DNA of 13,742 bases from Alkaliphilus sp. (GTDB lineage Bacteria > Bacillota > Clostridia > Peptostreptococcales > Thermotaleaceae). The DNA is taken from contig JAGXRU010000091.1 of NCBI GenBank assembly GCA_018335765.1, positions 1 to 13,742 of the forward strand, written 5' to 3'. Position 1 is the stretch's first letter; the number at the start of each line of letters is the position of its first letter. The notes beneath the pieces were generated by a model, which ran no database searches, was not told where the DNA came from, and saw nothing but the letters and a program-made list of their open reading frames with translations. Made by a program: the position numbers and the translations under genes. Positions 1 to 6,480 of the stretch are shown here, piece by piece.

Positions 1-772
1 AGCCCAAAATATCCAAGGTTACATATACAAAGCCAACTTCTTTCAATTTTTGCCCTACTTCGTCCATTAAGTCAGTGCTAAAGAATTTTTCCCGTTCTTC
101 AGGAGCTACTTCTATTCTTGCTATATCTCCATGATGTCTCACTCTTACCTGCTTAAACTGCCTGTCTAGTAATAACTGTTCTGCTGCTTCGACCATATTG
201 AGCTTCTTCTCTGTGATTTCCTGTCCATAGGGAAAACGGGAGGATAGACATGCAAAGGCAGGCTTGTCCCATGTCGGAATGTGTAACCTCTTTGATAAAA
301 TCCTTATATCCTTTTTTGTCAAGCCCGCTTCTCTTAAAGGGCTGACCACAAACAGTTCTTTAGCTGCTTTCATTCCAGGTCTATAATCTCCAAGGTCATC
401 CAGGTTTGAGCCATCCAATACATGCTTCATATTGTATTCGTTCGCCACCGATCTTATCTTTGTGAATAATTCAAGCTTGCAAAAATAACATCGGTTTACT
501 GGGTTTTGAGAAAAACCTTCTATCTCTAGTTCTTCAGATATAATAACAATGTGTTTTATGCCAAAATTTTGGGCATAACTTTGAGCTTCTTTAAATTCAC
601 GTTCTGGATAAGTTGAAGATCTGGCCGTTATGGCAATCGCTTTGTCTCCCAGAACATCATGAGCTATTTTAATTAAAAAGGTACTATCCACTCCACCTGA
701 AAATGCTATAGCAACGCTCTCAAGCTCTTTTATTATATTTTTCAGCTTTATAAATTTGTCTTCCAGTTCCAT
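1..772 (-). CDS. larE: ATP-dependent sacrificial sulfur transferase LarE (partial, 3' end beyond left edge)
   Basis: LarE adds sulfur to the pyridinium dicarboxylate precursor of the nickel-pincer nucleotide cofactor of lactate racemase and related enzymes; it first adenylates the substrate carboxylate. The visible 257 codons read as an N-type PP-loop ATPase with SGGVDS at residues 25-30. They also contain the family motifs NRCYFCK (94-99), DGSNLDD (120-126), PLREAGLTKKDIR (145-157) and ACLSSRFPYG (174-183). Cys95, Cys98 and Cys175 form the three-cysteine set known from LarE proteins that hold a [4Fe-4S] cluster, rather than the single sacrificial cysteine type; this class call is inference. 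The reading frame is still open at base 1, and roughly 20 residues should be missing compared with the usual length of about 275. The start at 772 is set by a GGAGGG ribosome binding site at 781-786. No larA, larB or larC is visible here. Confidence 0.93.
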   Translation of the reverse strand, partial: MELEDKFIKLKNIIKELESVAIAFSGGVDSTFLIKIAHDVLGDKAIAITARSSTYPEREFKEAQSYAQNFGIKHIVIISEELEIEGFSQNPVNRCYFCKLELFTKIRSVANEYNMKHVLDGSNLDDLGDYRPGMKAAKELFVVSPLREAGLTKKDIRILSKRLHIPTWDKPAFACLSSRFPYGQEITEKKLNMVEAAEQLLLDRQFKQVRVRHHGDIARIEVAPEEREKFFSTDLMDEVGQKLKEVGFVYVTLDILG

Positions 773-780
773 TTGTTATT

Positions 781-786
781 CCCTCC
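781..786 (-). promoter_or_regulatory. Ribosome binding site of larE
   Basis: GGAGGG on the minus strand lies eight bases before the ATG at 772 and fixes that start. Confidence 0.8.
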
Positions 787-807
787 ATTGCTTATTGTAA
801 TATAGCC

Positions 808-836
808 ATTATACCTTATTATTTTGTGATAGACAA
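808..836 (-). promoter_or_regulatory. Sigma-A-type promoter of larE
   Basis: On the minus strand a TTGTCT -35 box (836-831) and a perfect TATAAT -10 box (813-808) are separated by 17 bases, ending 36 bases before the larE start. A short inverted repeat, TTTTGT-GATAG-ACAAAA (822-838), covers the -35 box and could be an operator. The promoter suggests larE can be transcribed independently of the Fe-S genes upstream of it. Confidence 0.65.
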
Positions 837-887
837 AACCTAAAAAATATTATTGCTATAGGATATAATAGCTTCAACAATGGACAA

Positions 888-939
888 AGGCGTCTGCCAC
901 TACGCCTAAAATTAATTTATTTCGTAGTGGTAGACGCCT
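888..939. repeat. Long hairpin, 17-bp arms
   Basis: The arms at 888-904 and 923-939 are complementary over 17 positions with one G-T mismatch (a G-U wobble in one RNA orientation), around an 18-base AT-rich loop. It sits between the end of the 4Fe-4S protein gene and the larE promoter. Read on the minus strand it ends GCCTTTGTCC, so the T tract is poor for an intrinsic terminator, though termination is the most likely role. A small repeated palindromic element is the alternative. Confidence 0.55.
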
Positions 940-996
940 CTATTAACCTGACTCTTAGTTAACAATAAAATTTCACTGTTAAATATCCCCTTGATA

Positions 997-1524
997 TTAA
1001 GATGCCCTTTTATAACCAGCTATCTCATTTTTCAAAGCACTTTTCTTATTATCTTGTGATTTTTTAATTAAAGCAGTGCCATGACCCATAGGACAAACCT
1101 GACACCAGCTTCTTGGTTTAAAAATCACACCCATAATCATACCCACTACTAGAGAACTCATCATCAATCTAAAAACTCCAAACCCCATGGCTTTTATAAC
1201 ATCAGGTGCATTTAGTGCGTGGTACATTGATATGGAAAACATAACACCCATTAATATCAACAAAATATTTTTAACATTTTTTACTTTAAATGACTTTGGT
1301 AAATTGTTTTGAAAGCTAATTTCTTGCAAGAACTTTCCCAACAATGAACCTCTTGGGCAATATTTAGAGCAATGTATTTTCCCCCTTCCCCTAAGTGCAT
1401 GATAGATGGGGGTGCCTATACAAACGAATCCCAAAAGTCCAAAACGTATATCTATGATAGATAATACTATGAATGTGATCATCAGTACCCAAGACCATTT
1501 CATGTGAGATTTTTTTTGTTCCAT
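997..1524 (-). CDS. Small membrane-bound 4Fe-4S protein (NapH/NosR-C-terminus-like)
   Basis: This 175-residue integral membrane protein has two cysteine clusters of the type found in the membrane 4Fe-4S domain of NapH/RdxA/NosR-like electron carriers. They are CSKYCP at residues 52-57, followed by RGSLLGKFLQ, and CQVCPMG at 141-147. Hydrophobic segments lie at about 10-25, 27-43, 86-104 and 114-135, so the clusters sit at membrane ends. It is much shorter than NapH and lacks the C-terminal ferredoxin repeats, having only about four cluster cysteines plus Cys35. The role is probably electron transfer at the membrane, with unknown partners. The start is set by a strong AAGGAGGAGG site just upstream. 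It lies 57 bases after the HesB-like selenoprotein gene on the same strand and is probably co-transcribed with it, so it could supply or use electrons in Fe-S or sulfur chemistry; that link is inference. Confidence 0.75.
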   Translation of the reverse strand: MEQKKSHMKWSWVLMITFIVLSIIDIRFGLLGFVCIGTPIYHALRGRGKIHCSKYCPRGSLLGKFLQEISFQNNLPKSFKVKNVKNILLILMGVMFSISMYHALNAPDVIKAMGFGVFRLMMSSLVVGMIMGVIFKPRSWCQVCPMGHGTALIKKSQDNKKSALKNEIAGYKRAS

Positions 1525-1581
1525 TCCCCTCCTCCTTTCTAGTTTTCTTTATGTCATAGGAATGTTAGTTAACAATATTTT

Positions 1582-1887
1582 TTAACACGAAGATCCACCA
1601 ATCCCTGGTATGATTGTAAAACCTTTGTTTAACCATCCATCAGAAAAATCTATCTTAAACCCATTAAATTGCTTAATAAGATCATTTTCTACAACAACTT
1701 TCAGTCCGTTTATATCTTCAATCAGGTCTTTAGTTTCACTTTTTGACCCTTCCAGGGCCAATCCAAATGTTGGACCGCCTCAGCCAAACCCTTTAACAAA
1801 TATTCTTATCAATAGATCTTCTTTCTTATTTTCCTTAAGCTGTTTTTTAATGGCAATCTGTGCATTTTCAGTAATATTTACTTTCAT
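1582..1887 (-). CDS. HesB/IscA-family selenoprotein (in-frame TGA read as selenocysteine)
   Basis: Reading 1887 down to 1582 gives a 101-residue protein starting MKVNITENAQIAIKKQL and ending in GIGGSSC. One in-frame TGA (bases 1782-1780, residue 36) lies in the context VKGFG-U-GGPTFGLALEG. In HesB/IscA A-type Fe-S carriers the first conserved Fe-S cysteine lies at this place, in a glycine-rich turn before an aromatic residue. A known clostridial family of HesB-related selenoproteins (TIGR01911) has selenocysteine there. The family's C-terminal Cys-Gly-Cys is reduced here to a single terminal Cys101. Both sides of the TGA read as one continuous family-like protein, which argues against a pseudogene. 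The start is fixed by a GGAGGG site 7 bases upstream. The likely role is handling of Fe-S clusters or of iron and sulfur in the cytoplasm. The gene is first in its transcript, followed by the membrane 4Fe-4S protein gene. The genome must carry selA, selB, selC and selD elsewhere. Confidence 0.92.
1745..1782 (-). promoter_or_regulatory. Candidate bacterial SECIS region downstream of the UGA
   Basis: Two overlapping, mutually exclusive hairpins follow the UGA. In the first, GGC (1779-1777) plus GGUCCAA (1776-1770) pair with UUGGAUU (1766-1760) and GCC (1758-1756) around loop CAU, with one bulged G. In the second, GGCCC (1759-1755) pairs with GGGUC (1749-1745) around loop UGGAA. The second has its apical loop 25 bases after the UGA with G in the first two loop positions, which agrees with the general bacterial SECIS description. 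Which one SelB would bind cannot be decided by eye. Confidence 0.6.
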
Positions 1888-1937
1888 TATCAAACCCTCC
1901 CTCGAAATCCCTCCCCCTATGGTGGGGGGATAACTTA

Positions 1938-1967
1938 ATTATAATATATACCTATTATTATTGTCAA
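1938..1967 (-). promoter_or_regulatory. Sigma-A promoter of the HesB selenoprotein operon
   Basis: On the minus strand, perfect TTGACA (1967-1962) and TATAAT (1943-1938) boxes are separated by 18 bases. Transcription should start near 1931, leaving a leader of about 45 bases before the ATG at 1887. Both boxes match consensus, so the promoter should be strong unless repressed. Confidence 0.85.
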
Positions 1968-1975
1968 TAGGTATA
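1947..1975. promoter_or_regulatory. Perfect inverted repeat (likely operator) over the promoter
   Basis: TATACCTATT (1947-1956) and AATAGGTATA (1966-1975) are perfect 10-bp inverted arms around a 9-base centre. The site covers the -35 box and most of the spacer of the selenoprotein promoter, so a bound dimer should block RNA polymerase or, if of MerR type, remodel the promoter. The ATACC...GGTAT layout resembles sites of Rrf2-family regulators (IscR/CymR class), which would suit an Fe-S gene, but the regulator assignment is inference. Confidence 0.7.
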
Positions 1976-2017
1976 CGAAAAAATACTAGCAATTCTTACC
2001 TGTAATGTTTATCACCT

Positions 2018-2644
2018 TTACTGCCCCATAATTTCAACCATCATCTTCACCTTCTGCAACATATTTCGCACTTCACTCCCCTTATCTTTTTGAATTGCTT
2101 CTAATATATCTGTCAGATTTTCAAAATCCTCTAAAATATTCCTATTGGATTGCGAAGTATTTTTCAGCTTCTTAATCCTGTCATCCACTGTCAATACTCT
2201 TTCAATGGTCTCTTTTCCTTTTCCCTTCAAATGAGGACGCACTGCTTTAAGAATTCCTACATGCTTATCCTCAACATCATAAAAGGATCTTTGATAGCTA
2301 TCATCTTTTCTATACTCTCCTTTAGTCAATTTGTTTATTGAATAAAGAGCTTCTAATATATTTTCAGTTTTACTTAAGGCTTCCTTATGGGTATTTTGGA
2401 AATAAGGCTTAGCCATTCTAAGCATCTCTGCAGAGCGTGCAATATCCTCAGTATTACCAGAAATTTGACCTGATTTGCTCAATAGTCCTAATAGTATGAC
2501 AGGAAGCAGGTTCTCATTGTTCATGAGGTTTGAGATAACCGACTTTAAATCAATATTATTTGTTCTTTTTAAATAAGGGCTTTGCCCGTCATTCAACGAT
2601 TTAGCTATATTACTTTCATTCTTGTATGGTTCTAGCTCATTCAT
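2018..2644 (-). CDS. Hypothetical helical protein with an internal duplication
   Basis: I do not recognise this 208-residue protein. It is charged and predicted mostly helical, with no signal peptide. Its one hydrophobic stretch, at about 46-56 (LLPVILLGLLS), is too short to be a clear membrane span. Residues 74-106 (MLRMAKPYF...ALYSINKL) and 131-160 (ILKAVRPHL...VDDRIKKL) look like two copies of one unit, each starting with a hydrophobic-basic-Pro turn and ending in I-x-K-L. No cysteine, metal or nucleotide motif is seen. The start follows a GGAGGG site seven bases upstream. It is divergent from the patatin-like gene and ends just before the selenoprotein promoter. Small clostridial proteins of this style are often sporulation- or envelope-associated, but nothing in the sequence shows that. 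Confidence 0.7.
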   Translation of the reverse strand: MNELEPYKNESNIAKSLNDGQSPYLKRTNNIDLKSVISNLMNNENLLPVILLGLLSKSGQISGNTEDIARSAEMLRMAKPYFQNTHKEALSKTENILEALYSINKLTKGEYRKDDSYQRSFYDVEDKHVGILKAVRPHLKGKGKETIERVLTVDDRIKKLKNTSQSNRNILEDFENLTDILEAIQKDKGSEVRNMLQKVKMMVEIMGQ

Positions 2645-2818
2645 TAAAATTCCCTCCTATTGACACTTTTATATCAGTTCACTATATATTATGCAATGTC
2701 AAAGTTTTACGTGTGATTATGATATATCTTTTTATTTAAATGCTTATTTTTGTTATAAAGTGATAATATTATAGAATAATATGATATCAAAGGAATCTAT
2801 AAAGGGGAGGGAAATAGA

Positions 2819-3679
2819 ATGATAAAAGCCACCGAATCAGCACTTCAAAGATTTTTTAAGAATACTAAAGTTCTGTCAAAAGAAAGCAAGGGTATCACGA
2901 AGGGCAACAAATATAGAGTTGGATTGGCTTTAGGTGGCGGGGCTGTGTGGGGCATATCTCACATTGGCGTTCTGAAAGCTCTAAAAGACAATGACATCCC
3001 AATCGATTGTATCTGTGGTACCAGTATTGGGAGTATTGTAGGAGGACTATATGCAACCGGTTTATCTATTAATGAATTGTTGAATTTGGCTACCCATACC
3101 CAATGGAAGGAGTTTTCTCAGCTTTCTTTACCCATTAACGGTTTACTGTCTAACGAACCCATGGATCAGTTTATTAATAATATTATAGGAGAAAAAAATA
3201 TCGAAGATCTAAAAATACCTTTTATTGCAGTAGCAACGGATATTATTTCCGGAGAAGAAATATTATTGGACAAAGGAAAATTATCCACCGCAATGAGAGC
3301 TAGCTCAGCAATCCCAGGAATTTTTCAACCAGTTAATTTCAAAGGTAGAACTCTTGTAGATGGTGGAGTTATAAACAATGTTCCAGCTTCGGTAGTTAAG
3401 AAGATGGGAGCGGACATTATTATAGCAGTCAGCACTACACCGTCCTTAGACCATTGGGCTCCTAAAAATAGTCTGCAGATTATTTTAAAAGCTTTCTTGA
3501 TCATGCAAAACAAAGTAATCCTTGGTGAAACCGTGCTAGCCGACGTTTTTATTACCGTAGATACAAAAGGATATAGTCCAATCGATTTAAGCTCATCAAG
3601 GGAGTTGTATAATAGGGGACTAATAGCTGGATTGTCTAATTTAGAGGAGATACAGACCGCTATCAGCAAAAAAAGATAG
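2819..3679 (+). CDS. Patatin-like phospholipase (RssA/YchK-like acyl hydrolase)
   Basis: This 286-residue serine acyl hydrolase probably hydrolyses phospholipid or other acyl esters. The patatin signature is complete: oxyanion-hole glycines GGGAVWG at residues 39-45, nucleophile elbow GTSIG at 67-71 (Ser69), and catalytic Asp181 in DGGVINNVPA. The length is typical of bacterial single-domain patatins. No signal peptide or membrane segment is seen, so it is probably cytoplasmic, possibly at the inner face of the membrane. About 30 N-terminal residues rich in Lys precede the domain. The start follows a GGGGAGGG site about six bases upstream. It is the only plus-strand gene in the window. It is divergent from the 208-residue gene across 174 bases of AT-rich DNA and converges on the B12-protein gene. 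Confidence 0.92.
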   Translation: MIKATESALQRFFKNTKVLSKESKGITKGNKYRVGLALGGGAVWGISHIGVLKALKDNDIPIDCICGTSIGSIVGGLYATGLSINELLNLATHTQWKEFSQLSLPINGLLSNEPMDQFINNIIGEKNIEDLKIPFIAVATDIISGEEILLDKGKLSTAMRASSAIPGIFQPVNFKGRTLVDGGVINNVPASVVKKMGADIIIAVSTTPSLDHWAPKNSLQIILKAFLIMQNKVILGETVLADVFITVDTKGYSPIDLSSSRELYNRGLIAGLSNLEEIQTAISKKR

Positions 3680-3695
3680 CCGCAGCCATCTTTTT
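3670..3695. terminator. Bidirectional intrinsic terminator
   Basis: AAAAAGAT (3670-3677) pairs with ATCTTTTT (3688-3695) around a GC-containing loop, giving A and T tracts on both sides. It lies between convergent genes and overlaps the last codons and stop of the patatin-like gene, so it can serve both. The stem is AT-rich and only moderately strong. Confidence 0.65.
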
Positions 3696-5348
3696 CTAGA
3701 CGAATATTTCATCACGCATATCCATATTGAGAAGGTCAGATAACCGTTCGCCTTCAGAAATTACCCTTCCATGTTTTTTTGAATATGCAAGGCATTTACC
3801 ATCAATGATTCTTGTCTCAAGAGTTCCTTTAGCGTTTATATTTCCTCTTAGATGAGGTGCATCAATAATACCTCGCAGTATGGCATCTGCCAACACCTTT
3901 GGGTCACTCCAAGGATCTTGACTATCAGGGTAGATGGTCTTGATTGCATTAAGCAGTACCTGAGCTTCTCTGATCAGTTCATTTTTTCTTTCAATAACAA
4001 TTGAATCCTGGGTCATATCTACCATGCCATGAAGTGTTGATCGAATGACACCCCGCACAATTTTACAGCTTTCAATAACATCCTTGGCATTTGCTGCATG
4101 ATCTGCTTCACTAAAAGCTACGACATGAACAATATGAGGCTTGAGGGTCATGGCTAAGTATGTTGACGCTGCCAATTGTCCCTTTGCAACATCTAAATCC
4201 GAACTCAAACTTGCCAACCCTGCTCTCACTTGTCGATAGGTTCTAAAATTGTCATCTTCTAATGACTCTATCAATTCAATTTTAGCCTGCATCTTTGCCA
4301 GGTCCATTTTATGATGCATAGCTGGCGGAACATTAAACATGTATTGTGCGATATAATCCTTCACGCCTGCTTGTTTTGCATTATAAGCTGCCAGAAATGC
4401 CATAGCAACTCCAATTGTATCGTGAGCATCTCTTAAACTCCAATGATGGGCTTCATTTACTTCTACAGGAATGTTTCTCTCTGCGTGCCATTTTATTAAC
4501 TGCTGCCCCTGATTGATGGAATCCACAACACTTCTTGGTCCTCTCCCATCCAAAACATTGTACCAACATAAAGGCACTGCACACCACGCATTGTTGATTG
4601 TATTCTTTAATAATTCTGCAAATCTAAAAACTTCAGCCGTACCACTATAGCATCTTAATAGCGGGTAATTACCTGTCTTTGAGCTTTCATACAACTTTTC
4701 AAAATCATTAATAGTTCTCAGTGGCACACCGCCGGCACCATCTAATTCATGTTTCATCCTATCCGGATTAAAAAAATTCTCCTGTGCATTTTGGTCTGGT
4801 CCCACTGAAATAATATCAAGTACCTTTTCTTCAGATATTTTTCTGATACCCTCAATCGTTTCTTCTAATGAAGGTAGACCAAAATGATGTCTTATAACTG
4901 GGTATGGGTATTTCCTATTGATTCTTTCAATAATGTTTTGCGGGTGCTTCTCCGTCACTTGCTTTATATTTTCCCCTCGAAGATAAGAAATCACATCATC
5001 AAGGTCTTCTGTTCCATCAAATATTTTTTGGAAATAAACATATTCTCTCGCAATCATGGCCACTGGCTTTGTCCCACCAAAAATCCATTGTTTTTTTTTA
5101 AGTTCATTTTCATTTATTCGAATTTCCAGTAAATTCAATAAGGGAATTACCGATTCAGGCGTTAGTCTGAAGCCAACACAGATCACATCTGGATCTAGTC
5201 TTAATGTTGACTCTATTAATATGTCAATATCCACAGCCGCCCCTAAAAAATTAGTGTTGTTGCCTTCATTTTCTACTAATCTCAGAAAATTGACGATACC
5301 TCCTACATGAACGCAATTCCCGATGGCTGCTCCTAAATAGCTTTTCAT
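3696..5348 (-). CDS. B12-binding, glutamate-mutase-like protein (uncharacterised)
   Basis: The N-terminal 95 residues fit a base-off/His-on cobalamin-binding domain. Cys12-x-His14-x-x-Gly17 is followed 42 residues later by the F-R-L of GFRLT (59-63) and then, 28 residues on, by GG at 91-92. This is the D-x-H-x-x-G / S-x-L / G-G spacing, with the His ligand kept but Asp replaced by Cys12 and Ser by Phe60. The remaining roughly 400 residues contain GAGGVPLR (204-211), RCYSGT (232-237) and NEAHHWSLRDAHD (298-310). A late strand-helix element, VHVVAFSEADHAA, recalls the epsilon (TIM-barrel) subunit of methylaspartate/glutamate mutase. I infer an adenosylcobalamin-dependent carbon-skeleton or amino mutase in one chain, with unknown substrate. 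Its ATG overlaps the stop of the upstream dehydrogenase gene (TAATG), so the two are translationally coupled, and the c-di-AMP riboswitch probably controls both. Confidence 0.7.
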   Translation of the reverse strand: MKSYLGAAIGNCVHVGGIVNFLRLVENEGNNTNFLGAAVDIDILIESTLRLDPDVICVGFRLTPESVIPLLNLLEIRINENELKKKQWIFGGTKPVAMIAREYVYFQKIFDGTEDLDDVISYLRGENIKQVTEKHPQNIIERINRKYPYPVIRHHFGLPSLEETIEGIRKISEEKVLDIISVGPDQNAQENFFNPDRMKHELDGAGGVPLRTINDFEKLYESSKTGNYPLLRCYSGTAEVFRFAELLKNTINNAWCAVPLCWYNVLDGRGPRSVVDSINQGQQLIKWHAERNIPVEVNEAHHWSLRDAHDTIGVAMAFLAAYNAKQAGVKDYIAQYMFNVPPAMHHKMDLAKMQAKIELIESLEDDNFRTYRQVRAGLASLSSDLDVAKGQLAASTYLAMTLKPHIVHVVAFSEADHAANAKDVIESCKIVRGVIRSTLHGMVDMTQDSIVIERKNELIREAQVLLNAIKTIYPDSQDPWSDPKVLADAILRGIIDAPHLRGNINAKGTLETRIIDGKCLAYSKKHGRVISEGERLSDLLNMDMRDEIFV

Positions 5349-6475
5349 TACGCAACCACTCCTTCTATGCTAGCTATCTCACCATTTGTCACAAAACTCA
5401 TAATTTCATCTATCAGCAATCCGCTTAATCCCATATCTTCTACCTTTCTTCCGCTCATGTAGTAGTTTATATTGTGCATAACAGAAGCCAGATTAATCAT
5501 AGAATCTATGATTGGGGTAAATATTCCCAGATGTCTGCCTAAATCAGAGATAGGCACTAGGCTATTTGGAACATCTTCAAATATATATCTGGTGTCCATA
5601 CTAGAAGGTGCCATGATGCCCCAATATCCAACAGTGTTTTTCAATGCCTCACAAAGAGTATCACCATATGCGTTATAGGTATATTCCAACCACTCCTTAA
5701 GAGAGATTGTTTTTACTCCTAAAGCTCTGGCCACTGTCATCCTTTCATAGTCTGCCTGCTCTATAACGCTTGCTACTGATGGTGTGATTCCATCAATATA
5801 ATATTGGAAGTTTCCTTGTGTATTTTCTATTCTCCCACAATTTAGGATAGTTGGAATCGGATGCAATACTGCTCCTATATTGTTTAAGCTTGTTTCTAAT
5901 ACATTTAAACTAGGAGTAAATTCAGGTATCACGCTATGAATCTTTTCAATAAACTCACCTGTTCTTATAGCTGGTAAAGCTGCAATTTTTACTTCTCTTT
6001 TCTTGCTGAATATTTTAACTTTTCCCTCTCCTAGGCTTCTGCATGCAAACAAAAAAGTCTGTGCCTCAACGATACAAATGTCTTTGGCATTTCTATATCT
6101 AGATATGATGTTTCTGAATTCCAACGCTCCACCAGTTCTTCCAGGGTTGAGTACAATGTATTGATTTGCTTCCACATGATTGGCTATTTTGTGAGCAATG
6201 TATTTATGTGCACTAGCAGGAAGCACCACCATGATTATATCCACGCCATTAATTGCTTCTGTTATATCATCCGTAACAATATTTAATACTCCATTCCCTT
6301 CTATATCCCCCTGTAGCTCGATATATCTGCATTCTTTGATATCTCTGATATTTTCTATAGTTCTATTATACAAGTTCACCTTATGCCCTTTGCAAGCCAA
6401 ATATCCGGCTAAACCTTGACCTCCATGACCAGCACCAACTACTGCAAAACTGAGTTTTTTAGCTCTTTTCTCCAT
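5348..6475 (-). CDS. Opine/octopine dehydrogenase-family NAD(P) oxidoreductase
   Basis: This 375-residue enzyme has an N-terminal Rossmann fold with GAGHGGQG at residues 14-21 and strand end NLYNR at 34-38. A C-terminal octopine/nopaline dehydrogenase domain carries the family's N-x(5)-HP motif (Asn199 to His205-Pro206) and ADYERMTVARALG (241-253). Family members reversibly join an amino acid's amine to a 2-keto acid (N-carboxyalkyl amino acids, opines) or catalyse related dehydrogenations; the substrate here is unknown. The start at 6475 is chosen because AGGAGGGG (6488-6481) lies directly upstream. An in-frame extension to 6589 would be translated through that site and lacks family sequence. 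The stop overlaps the start of the B12-protein gene. The 5' leader carries a c-di-AMP riboswitch and terminator. Confidence 0.87.
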   Translation of the reverse strand: MEKRAKKLSFAVVGAGHGGQGLAGYLACKGHKVNLYNRTIENIRDIKECRYIELQGDIEGNGVLNIVTDDITEAINGVDIIMVVLPASAHKYIAHKIANHVEANQYIVLNPGRTGGALEFRNIISRYRNAKDICIVEAQTFLFACRSLGEGKVKIFSKKREVKIAALPAIRTGEFIEKIHSVIPEFTPSLNVLETSLNNIGAVLHPIPTILNCGRIENTQGNFQYYIDGITPSVASVIEQADYERMTVARALGVKTISLKEWLEYTYNAYGDTLCEALKNTVGYWGIMAPSSMDTRYIFEDVPNSLVPISDLGRHLGIFTPIIDSMINLASVMHNINYYMSGRKVEDMGLSGLLIDEIMSFVTNGEIASIEGVVA

Positions 6476-6480
6476 TCTAT

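Noticed and set aside
955..1586. TTAACA/TGTTAA motifs as Rex redox-repressor sites
   Set aside because: The half-sites are direct or outward-facing and wrongly spaced compared with the TTGTTAA-N4-TTAACAA pattern.
1582..1887. HesB-like gene as a pseudogene interrupted by a stop codon
   Set aside because: The only internal stop is TGA, it lies at the conserved Fe-S cysteine, the frame continues intact on both sides, and a known selenoprotein family has Sec at that place.
1610..1933. Plus-strand 107-residue reading frame
   Set aside because: It is the antisense shadow of the HesB-like selenoprotein gene. It has no ribosome binding site, and its end runs through the promoter side of the minus-strand operon.
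3325..3669. Minus-strand 114-residue frame inside the patatin-like gene, and other long antisense frames at 4884-5310, 7168-7934, 11718-11963 and 12938-13366
   Set aside because: All lie opposite strongly supported genes, lack ribosome binding sites and show no recognisable protein family.
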